The translations under genes and the position numbers were made by a program. From assembly GCF_004115925.1 (NCBI RefSeq), contig NZ_SDDX01000008.1:1-64000 (forward strand): a DNA stretch of 64,000 nt, in the 5' to 3' direction. The DNA is from Lelliottia nimipressuralis. Lineage in GTDB: Bacteria; Pseudomonadota; Gammaproteobacteria; Enterobacterales; Enterobacteriaceae. Positions 48,004 through 57,000 of the stretch are shown piece after piece; position 1 is the first letter of the stretch; each line of letters opens with the position of its first letter. The notes under the pieces were generated by a model. It ran no database searches. It was not told the origin of the DNA and was given only the letters and a program-made list of their open reading frames with translations.

Positions 48004-48534
48004 ATGAAGGGAAAATCTAGTCGCAACAATACGTTGATTTCTCTTGGGTTAGTGCCGCTAGCCTTATTTGCACTTTCCGGCAATGCAAGCGCTGCTGATT
48101 CGACAATCAATATTACCGCCACCGTGGTGGCTTCGCCCTGTACTATAGAAGCCGTGAAAAACGTCGACCTGGGCGATATTGATGCCACGAAGTTAGCGAC
48201 TACCGGCACCTCATCTGCCTATGTGAGCTTCTCGGTCAATCTGACCGACTGCCCGGCGACAACGACAAGCGCCGTCGCTACATTCTCTGGCACTGCCTCT
48301 AATACCGATTACTATGCTAACTCGGGTACGGCGAAAAACGTTGAGGTTGAACTGGTATCAAGCTATTCCTCAGCAAACCTCGGGAATGGCAAAACCTATA
48401 ACGTTGTCCCTGACCCTTCAACCCATGCTGGTGCTTACAACATGAAAGTCCATGTGAAAAATGATGGGAAAGGTTCAGCCGTTACACCAGGCAGTGTTTC
48501 AACCGCAATTCAAATGGCAGTTGCTTACAAGTAA
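48004..48534 (+). CDS. Fimbrial subunit, duplicated copy 2
   Basis: This 176-residue pilin is nearly identical to copy 1 over residues 40-115 and diverges between about 117 and 150 (for example KTYNVVPDPSTHAGAYNMK in place of KSMNVTIDSATHASSYNLK). It carries its own copy of the leader. The variable segment is likely on the exposed face of the pilin fold, by analogy with other pilins. A strong hairpin ends the transcript. Confidence 0.88.
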   Translation: MKGKSSRNNTLISLGLVPLALFALSGNASAADSTINITATVVASPCTIEAVKNVDLGDIDATKLATTGTSSAYVSFSVNLTDCPATTTSAVATFSGTASNTDYYANSGTAKNVEVELVSSYSSANLGNGKTYNVVPDPSTHAGAYNMKVHVKNDGKGSAVTPGSVSTAIQMAVAYK

Positions 48535-48580
48535 GTAGACAGATTGTTAACGCCACCACGCTACTGATCTCAAAACCTCT

Positions 48581-48620
48581 GGGTACAAGAAAATGCCATT
48601 TGAGCATTCTCTTGTACTCC
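48581..48620. terminator. Hairpin between convergent pilin and lysR genes
   Basis: GGGTACAAGAAAATGC (48581-48596) pairs with GCATTCTCTTGTACTCC (48604-48620) around a 7-base loop, with TTTCATTT after it on the plus strand. It ends the pilin transcript and lies two bases from the lysR stop. Confidence 0.75.
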
Positions 48621-48622
48621 TT

Positions 48623-49558
48623 TCATTTAAAAGAACTTTTACACTCTTTTATGATGTTTAATAATCCCACGAAATTATTGTTTCTCAACGATGCTTTATT
48701 GTAGGTCATGAATATATTTACCGGCTGCGGTGAAAAATCGCACTCCAGTATTTTAAAGTTATAAATATCTGAAAACTTCCGCGCGAACCACTCTGGAATA
48801 AAGCTCACTGAATCCGAACGTTCAACGATAGAGGCATTGACATGCAATGAGCTACTCGAAAACGAGAAGGTTCTTTCCCCGAAATAATTCTCAATATCCG
48901 ATTGTGTTTGTTGTAAGCCGTTTGATTTGATATTCAAAAAGGTGGATTTCTCAGTTTTCATACTTTCGTGCGTAAGCTTATCTTTCAGTCGCGGATGATC
49001 CTTACGACAAATGGCGACCGCTTTTTCGACCGTGTACGGCTCAGTGATGGTTGAAAATCCATAGTGTGAGGTGGTATCAAAAATGATATCGGCTTTGCGA
49101 TAGATAAGAATATCTTCAGCATTATCAAAATTCGGGTCCGAGCTAAGATGGACGATCTCACAGTTAATCCCACTTTTTTCGATCATCGAGAAAATCTCAG
49201 GCAGGATACGTAATGCCGCATACGGCGTGGCATGAATGACGAACCGTGATTTGATGTTTTTATCGGAGAAGTTATTGAGGTTATCCAGCAGGGCATGGAA
49301 ATGTTCGCTTAGCAGCGCATGCAGGCTCTCGGCCGTCGTTGTCACCACCAGCCCCTTACCTTCGCGGACAAAGAGCGGATCGCCAAAAAACTCCCGGAGT
49401 TTGGTTAATGACTGGCTGATTGCTGGTGGCGAAATGTTTAACAGACCCGCAGCTTTAGTAACACTTCTGTGCTGATAAACGGCTTCAAATGTGAGTAAAA
49501 GATTTAAATCCAGGCCTTTAATATTATTGAGGCTGGTTATCAATGACTTACTGACCAT
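48623..49558 (-). CDS. LysR-type regulator (LeuO/YbeF-like N-terminus)
   Basis: This 311-residue LysR regulator has the winged helix near residues 17-75: LDLNLLLTFEAVYQHRSVTKAAGLLNIS, PPAISQSLTKLREFFGDPLFVREGKGL. A periplasmic-binding-protein fold effector domain follows. The DNA-binding part resembles LeuO, a known antagonist of H-NS silencing at fimbrial genes, but the match is only by eye. AGGAGATATC precedes the ATG. It is convergent to the duplicated pilins. Confidence 0.85.
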   Translation of the reverse strand: MVSKSLITSLNNIKGLDLNLLLTFEAVYQHRSVTKAAGLLNISPPAISQSLTKLREFFGDPLFVREGKGLVVTTTAESLHALLSEHFHALLDNLNNFSDKNIKSRFVIHATPYAALRILPEIFSMIEKSGINCEIVHLSSDPNFDNAEDILIYRKADIIFDTTSHYGFSTITEPYTVEKAVAICRKDHPRLKDKLTHESMKTEKSTFLNIKSNGLQQTQSDIENYFGERTFSFSSSSLHVNASIVERSDSVSFIPEWFARKFSDIYNFKILECDFSPQPVNIFMTYNKASLRNNNFVGLLNIIKECKSSFK

Positions 49559-49686
49559 GTGATATCTCCTGTTTTTTATTGATTTATCCAGAAAAAATAA
49601 GGGTAGCCAAAACCTGTGTTCACATGATTTTTCTCACCCGACAAACTTTTCAAGACATCCACAAGGAAGTGTTGGCATCCCTGACC

Positions 49687-49846
49687 CTACGTTAACTTAC
49701 AGTAATAAGTAACACCGTCCTTACAAGCAAAGTCATCGGCAATAACAACGCCCCTGGAATCAGTTACTTCTGGCAAGGCTGTAATAATATTACACCAAAA
49801 GTAAGCGGTATTTGTCCCTGACAGGCTCCATTTTTTTTTTAAACAT
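49687..49846 (-). pseudogene. Small gene broken by, or slipping at, an A10 tract
   Basis: On the minus strand ATG TTT (49846) is followed by ten A residues (49831-49840). Read straight, the frame ends after 18 codons. If the tract had nine A's, it would read MFKKKWSLSGTNTAYFWC and continue through ALPEVTDSRGVVIADDFACK to a TAG at 49687-49689, 52 residues with three cysteines. The composition after the tract looks protein-like. No relative is recognised. It could be a decayed gene or one expressed by transcriptional slippage. Confidence 0.4.
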
Positions 49847-50383
49847 TCAATATGCGTTTCGGCTCGCTAAATTTCATCACTAAAACGTTGAGGACGGATG
49901 CTACTTTTGTGATTTCCCACCAAAATCATTAATAATGGAATCGTTCAATATTCCAGAATGTCGTCTCGCCCGGCAAACAACACACAACGCAATGCTCTTT
50001 TCACGAGAACCCTAACGTGTTTATCGGCCACCGGCTGAAATTTTTCAGCGATTGTTATCGTGAACAGAGAAAAACGCGCACATTACTGCGTGACTGTGTG
50101 CCGTAAATGACAGGCGCAGCCTGCTGAATACCGAGCCAGTAAACCGACGCCCAGCCCTGTGGCATTTACCCGCCGCGATTACTCTGCGCCCTATTTATAA
50201 GTGGCCTGAATCTGTCTTAAACCGCGGCGGAATATCTCTTGTTGGCAGAGGTGATAAGCATCTTTAACGCACGCCTGAATTTTTACCCTTGATCCACTTA
50301 CAGTTTTTTCCTAAAGCCATGCCGCTTCGCTCGTGCCATTCTTAATCACGCTCATAACATGAATAACGTGAATTGAGGATATT
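49847..50383. other. Long intergenic stretch, no gene seen
   Basis: 537 bases without a supported frame on either strand. The last 15 bases contain the ribosome site GAGG of the next gene. The remainder shows no repeat, tRNA or obvious terminator; promoter elements for the downstream gene are expected but not clear. Confidence 0.5.
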
Positions 50384-50740
50384 ATGAAAAAGACAATTAT
50401 TGCATTATCTGCACTTCTGCTGGCTTCACCTGTTTTTGCCGCAACCACACACGCAACCGACGACACCGTTGCCGCCGCGAAAGCGAACGCCAATGACGCG
50501 AAACAAAAACTGCATGAAGAGCAGAACAAAGGTGAAGAGCTGAAGCTCAAATCCAAACACGCCGCTGAAGGTAAAAGCGAAAGCTTCGGCAGCAAAGTGA
50601 GTGAAGACTCCCAGAAAGCCTGGCATAAAACCAAAGAAGGCACCGAGAAGGGCTGGGATGCCACTAAAGAAGGGACGGAGAAAGGCTGGAACAAAACCAA
50701 AGAAGGCGCTTCGTCGCTGGAAAAGAAAGTCACTGAATAA
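50384..50740 (+). CDS. Small periplasmic amphipathic-repeat protein
   Basis: This 118-residue product has a signal peptide ending SPVFA. The mature part is very hydrophilic, Lys/Glu/Ala rich, and likely helical. It ends in three 11-residue repeats of the pattern KAWHKTKEGTE, KGWDATKEGTE, KGWNKTKEGAS. The 11-residue period with regularly placed Trp and Lys suggests an amphipathic helix like LEA or apolipoprotein repeats, which could bind membrane or guard against desiccation; this is inference. A good terminator follows. Confidence 0.8.
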   Translation: MKKTIIALSALLLASPVFAATTHATDDTVAAAKANANDAKQKLHEEQNKGEELKLKSKHAAEGKSESFGSKVSEDSQKAWHKTKEGTEKGWDATKEGTEKGWNKTKEGASSLEKKVTE

Positions 50741-50756
50741 GTTTTCTCCCCCCGAT

Positions 50757-50781
50757 AAAGGCCGCCCTCGCGGCCTTTTTT
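50757..50781 (+). terminator. Terminator after the repeat protein gene
   Basis: AAAGGCCGC-cctc-GCGGCCTTT with a T run, 17 bases after the stop. Confidence 0.9.
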
Positions 50782-50852
50782 ATTTCTGATCCCTGCGAAT
50801 AAATCTCCCTCCCTACGCGTTTACACTTTGCCCGCCTACTGGAGATTGCCTC

Positions 50853-51407
50853 ATGATTCGCTCTGTCACCCTGCTCATGGTTATGCTGCTGTGCCCTGCC
50901 CTCTACGCGATGCCGGTCACCTACGCCATTAACAGCGAAAAAACGCCCATCACCCTGTCGTGGCATGCCTTTGGCGGCATCCTTTCCTGGGCGAATCTCA
51001 ATGGCGTGACGGGAAACGTCACTCTGGACCCGACCAATGAATTTGCCGATCGCATTGATGTGACCATTCCCGTCGCCACGCTGGTGGCCTCTAACCGTCT
51101 GCTCACCTGGCAGCTCAAGAGCGATATGTTTTTCGATGCCGCACGCTACCCTACGATCAGGTTCAGCAGTACCCGGGTTGTGGCGCTGGGCGATGGCCAT
51201 TACAGAGTGTTTGGCTCGCTAAAGGTCAAAGACATTCAGCGCCCGGTGATCCTGGAAGCGACTCTGGATGAAGACAACGCGGCGGAGGCAATCTCCCTTA
51301 ATGCCACCACCGCCATCTCACGCTCCGCCTACCACATGGATAAATTCGCGATGGTGGTAGATGACCGCATCGCGATAAAAATTGCGATCGACGCCCACGC
51401 GTCATAA
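50853..51407 (+). CDS. YceI family periplasmic protein
   Basis: This 184-residue product has a signal ending ALYA and a YceI lipocalin-like barrel: YAINSEKTPITLSWHAFGG, FADRIDVTIPVATL, LKSDMFFDAARYPTIRFSS, GSLKVKDIQRPV and ISRSAYHMDKF. YceI proteins bind long isoprenoid or fatty molecules. The frame converges on the anti-sigma gene with a 6-base overlap, and may belong to the same stress response. Confidence 0.88.
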   Translation: MIRSVTLLMVMLLCPALYAMPVTYAINSEKTPITLSWHAFGGILSWANLNGVTGNVTLDPTNEFADRIDVTIPVATLVASNRLLTWQLKSDMFFDAARYPTIRFSSTRVVALGDGHYRVFGSLKVKDIQRPVILEATLDEDNAAEAISLNATTAISRSAYHMDKFAMVVDDRIAIKIAIDAHAS

Positions 51408-52181
51408 GAGCCTTAACTGCAGCTGGCGTGCGCTGGCGGTGAGCGCCTTCGACGGGGTGCGGCCAATCAGCACATACTGATAGTCACTGTCGTTCCACCA
51501 GGCAATATTCATGCTGTGCCGCTGCTCGTTTTTGATATCCGTGACAACGGCCTTCTCAAGGGGCGAAATGCACAGCGCCAGCGGGCCGAAATCCGCGTGC
51601 AGCCAGACGATCTGCGCGATAGCGGTGCTGTCGTAGCGCAGCATCCGCACCATCTTCAGCTCGGCGCCCGCAATAGCCAGCTGCTGCTCATTCACTTTCA
51701 GGCCGATATCCTGGGCGGTTCGCTGGAGCCCCTGGGCAATCACCGACGGCGAGTTGTCGACATCCAGCAGGGTTTCAGCGCTGTAAAGCGACATATACTG
51801 AGCTTCAAGATCGCGAATCTGCTCGTTCTCACTCATTATCACCGCCATAGGGCGCGCCAGATACCCCAGCCCGGAACCGATCGCCAGGAAACTCAGTGAC
51901 GCGGCAATCAGCGCACGTCGGCTGACGCCTGCGCGCGCGCCTGCAAGATAGTTATCGAGCCGCTGCTGCATCTGCGCTTCGGGTGCCTCTTTCAGCAACG
52001 GGGCAAACGCCTGCTGATAGTCCTGATGGCTGTTTTTCAGCGTCTCCATGCGCTGTGCCAGGGAGGTATCCACACACAGTTGTGCTTCAAAAACACGGGC
52101 GTCGGCGCTCTCCATCTCGCCATCCAGCCAGGCGATAATCGCATCGTCGTGATAAGGGGGCGTAAAACGTAACGAGTTCAT
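51402..52181 (-). CDS. Membrane anti-sigma factor
   Basis: This 259-residue protein has an N-terminal zinc-less anti-sigma-like domain (DDAIIAWLDGEMESADARVFEAQL), one membrane helix (about 89-108, LIAASLSFLAIGSGLGYL) and a periplasmic domain ending near LIGRTPSKALTASARQ. It presumably holds the ECF sigma factor, encoded just upstream with a 4-base overlap, at the membrane until a signal arrives. Confidence 0.85.
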   Translation of the reverse strand: MNSLRFTPPYHDDAIIAWLDGEMESADARVFEAQLCVDTSLAQRMETLKNSHQDYQQAFAPLLKEAPEAQMQQRLDNYLAGARAGVSRRALIAASLSFLAIGSGLGYLARPMAVIMSENEQIRDLEAQYMSLYSAETLLDVDNSPSVIAQGLQRTAQDIGLKVNEQQLAIAGAELKMVRMLRYDSTAIAQIVWLHADFGPLALCISPLEKAVVTDIKNEQRHSMNIAWWNDSDYQYVLIGRTPSKALTASARQLQLRLL

Positions 52182-52693
52182 GAGCGTTTCTCCTTCGCCA
52201 CCGGACGGACATCCACCGTTTTGGCGAGCCGCGCCCGCGCCGTTGCCAGTCGGCTCATGATGGTGCCGATGGGAACCGACAGCGTATCCGCCGCCTCCTG
52301 GTAGGTAAATCCTTCGACATAGACTAAAAACAGCGTGTTGCGCTGGGCTTCCGGGAGGTCATTCACCCGCTGCATGATTTGCTGATAATGCAGACGATCG
52401 TCATCCTGCCCGTGGGTATCCGGGGCGATCAGATCTTCGCCAGGGACAAACCCCTGCCCCTGGCGGACGTGGCGCGCGCGCAGTTCGGAGATCCAGATCG
52501 AGTGTAAAATCGAGAACAGCCAACGGTCGATCCGCGTGCCAGGCGTATATTGCGCGCTCCTTTCGAGCGCGCGGACGCAGGTCGACTGAACCAGCTCTTC
52601 AGCCAGATCCCGGTTGCGCGACAGCACCAGTCCGTAGCGCCAGAGACGCGTCAGATGTGCCGCCAGCTGTTGGCGAACGTCACTGGTTGTGAT
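52178..52693 (-). CDS. ECF-type sigma factor, probable ATC start
   Basis: This sigma-70 family protein of the ECF group has region 2 (LWRYGLVLSRNRDLAEELVQ, RIDRWLFSILHSIWI) and region 4 (LPEAQRNTLFLVYVEGFTYQEAADTL, PIGTIMSRLATARARL). No ATG lies at the 5' end. The first GTG (52627) would cut into region 2.1. An ATC at 52693 stands six bases after AGGGG, just downstream of an in-frame TAG, and restores a 171-residue protein starting (M)TTSDVRQQL; I use it with caution. It lies between the TPR and anti-sigma genes in one operon. Confidence 0.75.
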   Translation of the reverse strand: MTTSDVRQQLAAHLTRLWRYGLVLSRNRDLAEELVQSTCVRALERSAQYTPGTRIDRWLFSILHSIWISELRARHVRQGQGFVPGEDLIAPDTHGQDDDRLHYQQIMQRVNDLPEAQRNTLFLVYVEGFTYQEAADTLSVPIGTIMSRLATARARLAKTVDVRPVAKEKRS

Positions 52694-52714
52694 TTTCTAC
52701 CCCTCCCGCAGAGA

Positions 52715-53260
52715 TCAGGACTCCGGATGCCCGTCGATTGCCGCCTGCAGATCGCGGTACTCTTCGCAATCCTGGCCGCAGATCCCGGCAATGACTTTAA
52801 GCTGTTCTTTCGCCAGATCCGGGCGACCTTTTACCATCCATGCTTCCCCCAGATACTCCCGCGCTTTGGCATAGTTGGGCTGCAGGGCGAGCGATCGCTG
52901 GTAATAGCCAATGCCTTCATCCGTGCGCCCCAGTTTGCGGGTCGCATAGCCACGGTAGTTCCACGCCTCGGCCGTGTTGGCGTTTTTTAACGTATCCAGC
53001 AGGTTCAATGCCGCCTGATACTCGCCTTTTTTCGCGAGGTGGTACGCATAATTGGTTTTGTCCTCATCGCTGAGGCTGCTGGTTTTCTCCGGGACACACT
53101 TCTTACTCACACTGTCGTAGACCTGCCCTGAAGGGCAGTCCGGCGTTTTGCTTTCAGTATCAGTATTGCCCATGGCAAAGCCCTGCGGGGTCTGTAACAA
53201 AAATAACAGCACCGGGATAGCCAGAGGACGGGTAAAGGTACGGACTGAGGATGCGTTCAT
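52715..53260 (-). CDS. Secreted TPR protein, first gene of the ECF operon
   Basis: This 181-residue product has a signal peptide (LAIPVLLFLLQTPQGFA), a Cys-bracketed segment CPSGQVYDSVSKKC, and about three TPR units (TNYAYHLAKKGEYQAALNLL, AWNYRGYATRKLGRTDEGIG, YAKAREYLGEAWMVKGRPDLA). It ends with CGQDCEEY. It probably forms a periplasmic protein-interaction scaffold. AGGAG precedes the ATG. It is 21 bases upstream of the sigma gene and may be a sensor or target in the same pathway. Confidence 0.85.
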   Translation of the reverse strand: MNASSVRTFTRPLAIPVLLFLLQTPQGFAMGNTDTESKTPDCPSGQVYDSVSKKCVPEKTSSLSDEDKTNYAYHLAKKGEYQAALNLLDTLKNANTAEAWNYRGYATRKLGRTDEGIGYYQRSLALQPNYAKAREYLGEAWMVKGRPDLAKEQLKVIAGICGQDCEEYRDLQAAIDGHPES

Positions 53261-54037
53261 TTTCTACTCCTGGTGAAGGTGGGCAGGTCAACAAGGAGTA
53301 AACGCCCGAGCGCCCGATTCTATTCGCAGAAAATGCAGTTGAAATGACAGCCGAAATCATACTTATGGCCTATGCCATCCGTCATCAGTGAACGGTAGAT
53401 TCAGATAATAATTAACGCAGGCTTAATTCCTGTCTCTAATAGCACACTCTTCACCGCCCGCCATTTTTATTTTTAATTCGGTCGCAAACATAATATATCG
53501 TATAAATAATTTCTTAATCCCACCTGAATTAACAATTAAGCCCGCCTTAATTAAATACCTATTTACATTCAAAAATAGCAAATATATTCAAATAAATGCT
53601 TTGGTATTATATTTAACAAATGACAGACAAAAAACAGCAAAGCCTTATACCACAAGGCTCAGCACCCTCGCGCAAGCTGTACAAACCGGCAGAAAACTAT
53701 TCAATTCAGAAGGGGTTAACTTGTCCATAATTGGCGCTTCATTTGCATATTCCGTTATTTATAGCTATATCATTTTCAGACCATTCAAATAATATCTTTA
53801 TAAATCACAGGGCTTTATATAACACAAAAAACGCCGAATACAAGTTAACCCAAAGCAAATAAATCGATTCATCTGATGTTGCCACTAATTGCTGGCGGGC
53901 ATCGGCCGCTCTGAAGATAACAACGGTGAGCACTATTTTAAAAATAGCGACTCCGCCGGGGGCGCTCTGTACCCGCAGAAAGATGATGGCTTCGTCTTGC
54001 ACGCCATATCAATAAAAATCTGTTGGGAGTCATCAAT
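53261..54037. promoter_or_regulatory. A/T-rich upstream region of the giant adhesin gene
   Basis: A 777-bp divergent gap is strongly A/T rich from about 53,400 to 53,830, then closer to average near the adhesin start. It contains a hairpin AGCCTT-N7-AAGGCT (53641-53659). Such DNA is a likely H-NS target. Short frames here have no ribosome sites. GGGAG lies eight bases before the adhesin ATG. Confidence 0.5.
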
Positions 54038-57000
54038 ATGAGCCAAATCTCTGTCATTTCGAAACTTACTGGCGTGGAAACCACCACCGAAGGCACTCAG
54101 GTTACTCTGGATCACTCCTCTATTGTGAAGCTCCACGTTGGGCGAGGCGACATTTCACACTACACGCGCAGCGGCGAAGATCTGATCGTAACCTTGAATT
54201 CGGGCGAAACCATCACCCTCAAAAACTTCTACGTCGGAGACGCTCAGGGCGCCAGCCAGCTGGTGCTGGAAGAGGGCAACGGCGCGCTGTGGTGGATTGA
54301 AGATCCCACCGCCGCCACAGAACACTATGAAGCGATTTCATCGATTGATGCGCTAATGGCCTCCTCCGGTGATACGGGCGGCGCGGCGATCTGGCCGTGG
54401 GTGCTTGGTGGCGTCGCTGTCGCAGGTGGGATCGCGCTCGCCGCTGGCGGCGGCGGTGGCGGAGGTGGTGGCGGAGACGATGATAACGGCAACGGCAACC
54501 CAGGCAATCCGGGGAACCCGTCTGACCCGGATACCACGCCGCCTGACGCGCCGACCAATCTGCAGTTCTCGGCAGACGGCAATACCGTCACCGGGACGGC
54601 AGAACCGAACAGCACCATCACCCTGAAAGATGCGAACGGAAATCTGGTCGGCACCGGTAAAACCGGCAGCGACGGTAAATTCACTATTGAACTGGGCACC
54701 CCGCTCAACAACGGCGAGCAGATTACCGCCACCGCGACCGACTCCTCCGGCAACGTCAGTAAAGAGGCCCATGCGACCGCCCCGGATCTGGTCACGCCCG
54801 ACGCACCGGACATTTTAATCGTTAACGACGATGTCGGCAGCGAAACCGGCCCGCTGGATAACGGGCAGCGAACCGATGATGCGCGCCCTACCCTGAGCGG
54901 TATCGGTGAAGCCGGAACCACCATCACTGTCTTCGATAACGGCACCAAAATCGGCACCACCAAAGTGGATGCCAACGGCAACTGGAGTTTCACGCCGCCT
55001 AACGCGCTGGCTAACGGCAGCCACACCCTGACCACCACCGCAACCGATGCGGCAGGCCACACCAGCCCGCCTTCTGCGGGGATCACCATTGTGGTGGATA
55101 CGGTCGCGCCAACGGCACCTGTGATCTCCAGCGTCACGGATGACGTTAATCCTGTCACCGGGCCGGTGAACAATGGCGGCAGCACCAACGATCAGCGCCC
55201 GCAGCTCACGGGTACCGCCGAAGCGAATTCAACGGTCACGATCTACGATAACGGCATTGCGATTGGCACCGTCACCGCTGCCGCAAACGGCAGCTGGAGC
55301 TTTACCCCGTCGGTCAATCTGAGTGAAGGCACCCATGTGCTGACGGTGCGCGCCACGGATGTGGCGGGCAATACCGGCCCCGCCTCACCGGGCTTTACGA
55401 TTAATGTCGATGTGACTGCGCCCGCCGCGCCATCGGCCTTTGTGGTGAACGATGAAGTCGGCTCCATACGCGGTGCGGTTACAGCAGGCCAGACCACCGA
55501 CGCCAGCCAGCCGAGGCTCACGGGCCGTGGCGATCCCGGCAGCACGATTATTATTTACGATAACGGCGTGGAAGTGGGCAAAGTCACCGTCGGCCCGAAC
55601 GGGCTGTGGAGCGTAGCGCCTGACGGCCCGCTGGCGGAAGGCCCCCACTCCGTCACCGTGCGTGAAATTGACGCCGCCGGTAACCAGAGCGGATTGTCTC
55701 AGCAGATTAACTTTATCGTCGACACGATCGCGCCAGGCCAGCCGACCGTCACCCTCAATCCTGCCGGGAACCAGGTCACCGGCACGGCTGAACCGAACAG
55801 CACGATCACCATCAGCAACGGCACCGGCGTGATCGGCACCGGCGTTGCGGATGGCAACGGCAACTACACCATCACCCTGAATACCGTACAAAATAACGGG
55901 CAAACCCTCTCGGTCGTCGCTTCCGACGCTGCCGGGAATGCCAGTATCCCGGGCACGGTCACCGCCAGTGACAGCATCGCGCCTAACCCGCCAACAGGGC
56001 TGACGGTCTCAGGTGACGGGACCAGCGTTAGCGGAAACGCCGAGCCAAACAGCACCGTCACCATCAAAGACACCGGCGGCGGCGTAATTGGCACCGGCAC
56101 TACCGATGCTAACGGCCATTTCACCGTCCCGGTCTCCCCGCCGCAAACCAATGGCGAAGTGCTGGATGTGATCGCAAGCGACGCCGCGGGCAACGACAGT
56201 CAGCCAGGGCACGCCGACGCCCCGGATACAACCGATCCGCTGGCCCCAACGAATCTGGCGGTTTCTGACGATGGCACGACCGTCACCGGCCAGGCCGAAC
56301 CGGGCAGCACGGTAAGCATTAAAGGGCCGGATGGCGTGGAGATCGGCAGCGGCAAAACGGGCGACAACGGCGATTTTTCCGTTACCCTTTCCCCGCCGCA
56401 AGTTAACGGCGAAAAGCTGACAGCTGACGCCACGGACCTTGCCAACAACACCGGCCCCACGGCTCCGGTAACGGCACCGGATACCACCCCGGCGCAAACG
56501 CCGGAGATCACCTCGGTCTACGATGACGCCCTCAATGTGGTGGGTGATGTCGCCAACGGCGGCCTGACTAACGACCCGACGCCGACCATTCGCGGCACCG
56601 GCGAGCCGGGCACCACGCTCTATCTGTTCAGCGGTTCCGATCAAATCGGCACCCTCGTCATTCCCCAAAGCGGTAACTGGGAATTTACGCCATCGGTGCA
56701 CCTGCGCGAGGGCGGCCACGTCCTGACTGCCACCGCGATCGACGACGCCGGAAATGCCAGCGGCACGTCGAACAGCTGGAGCATTACGGTTGATAGCGTG
56801 CTCCCTGCCGCACCGGTGATCACCTCCGTCGTTGACGATGTCCCGGGCAGAACCGGCCCGCTGGATACGGGTGAAATCACCAACGACTCCCGTCCGACGC
56901 TCAACGGTACGGGCGAACCGGGCGCCACCATCAGCATTCGTCTGGACGGCGTGCAGATCGGCACCGCGCTGGTCAGCAGCGGCGGGGCATGGACCTTTAC

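Larger units (their letters stand above)
47297..48575 (+). repeat. Tandem direct duplication of a pilin unit (period 662 bp)
   Basis: The two pilin genes start 662 bp apart and stop 662 bp apart. Similarity begins in the leader (TTAATCGTTTGAATACC at 47,297 and 47,959) and runs past the stops into AACGCCACCACGCT. About 47,469-47,612 is virtually identical to its copy, while the 3' third of the genes has diverged. Confidence 0.9.

Noticed and set aside
53601..53792. 63-codon frame in the A/T-rich gap before the adhesin
   Set aside because: It lacks a ribosome site, has no recognisable composition or motif, and lies in low-complexity DNA.
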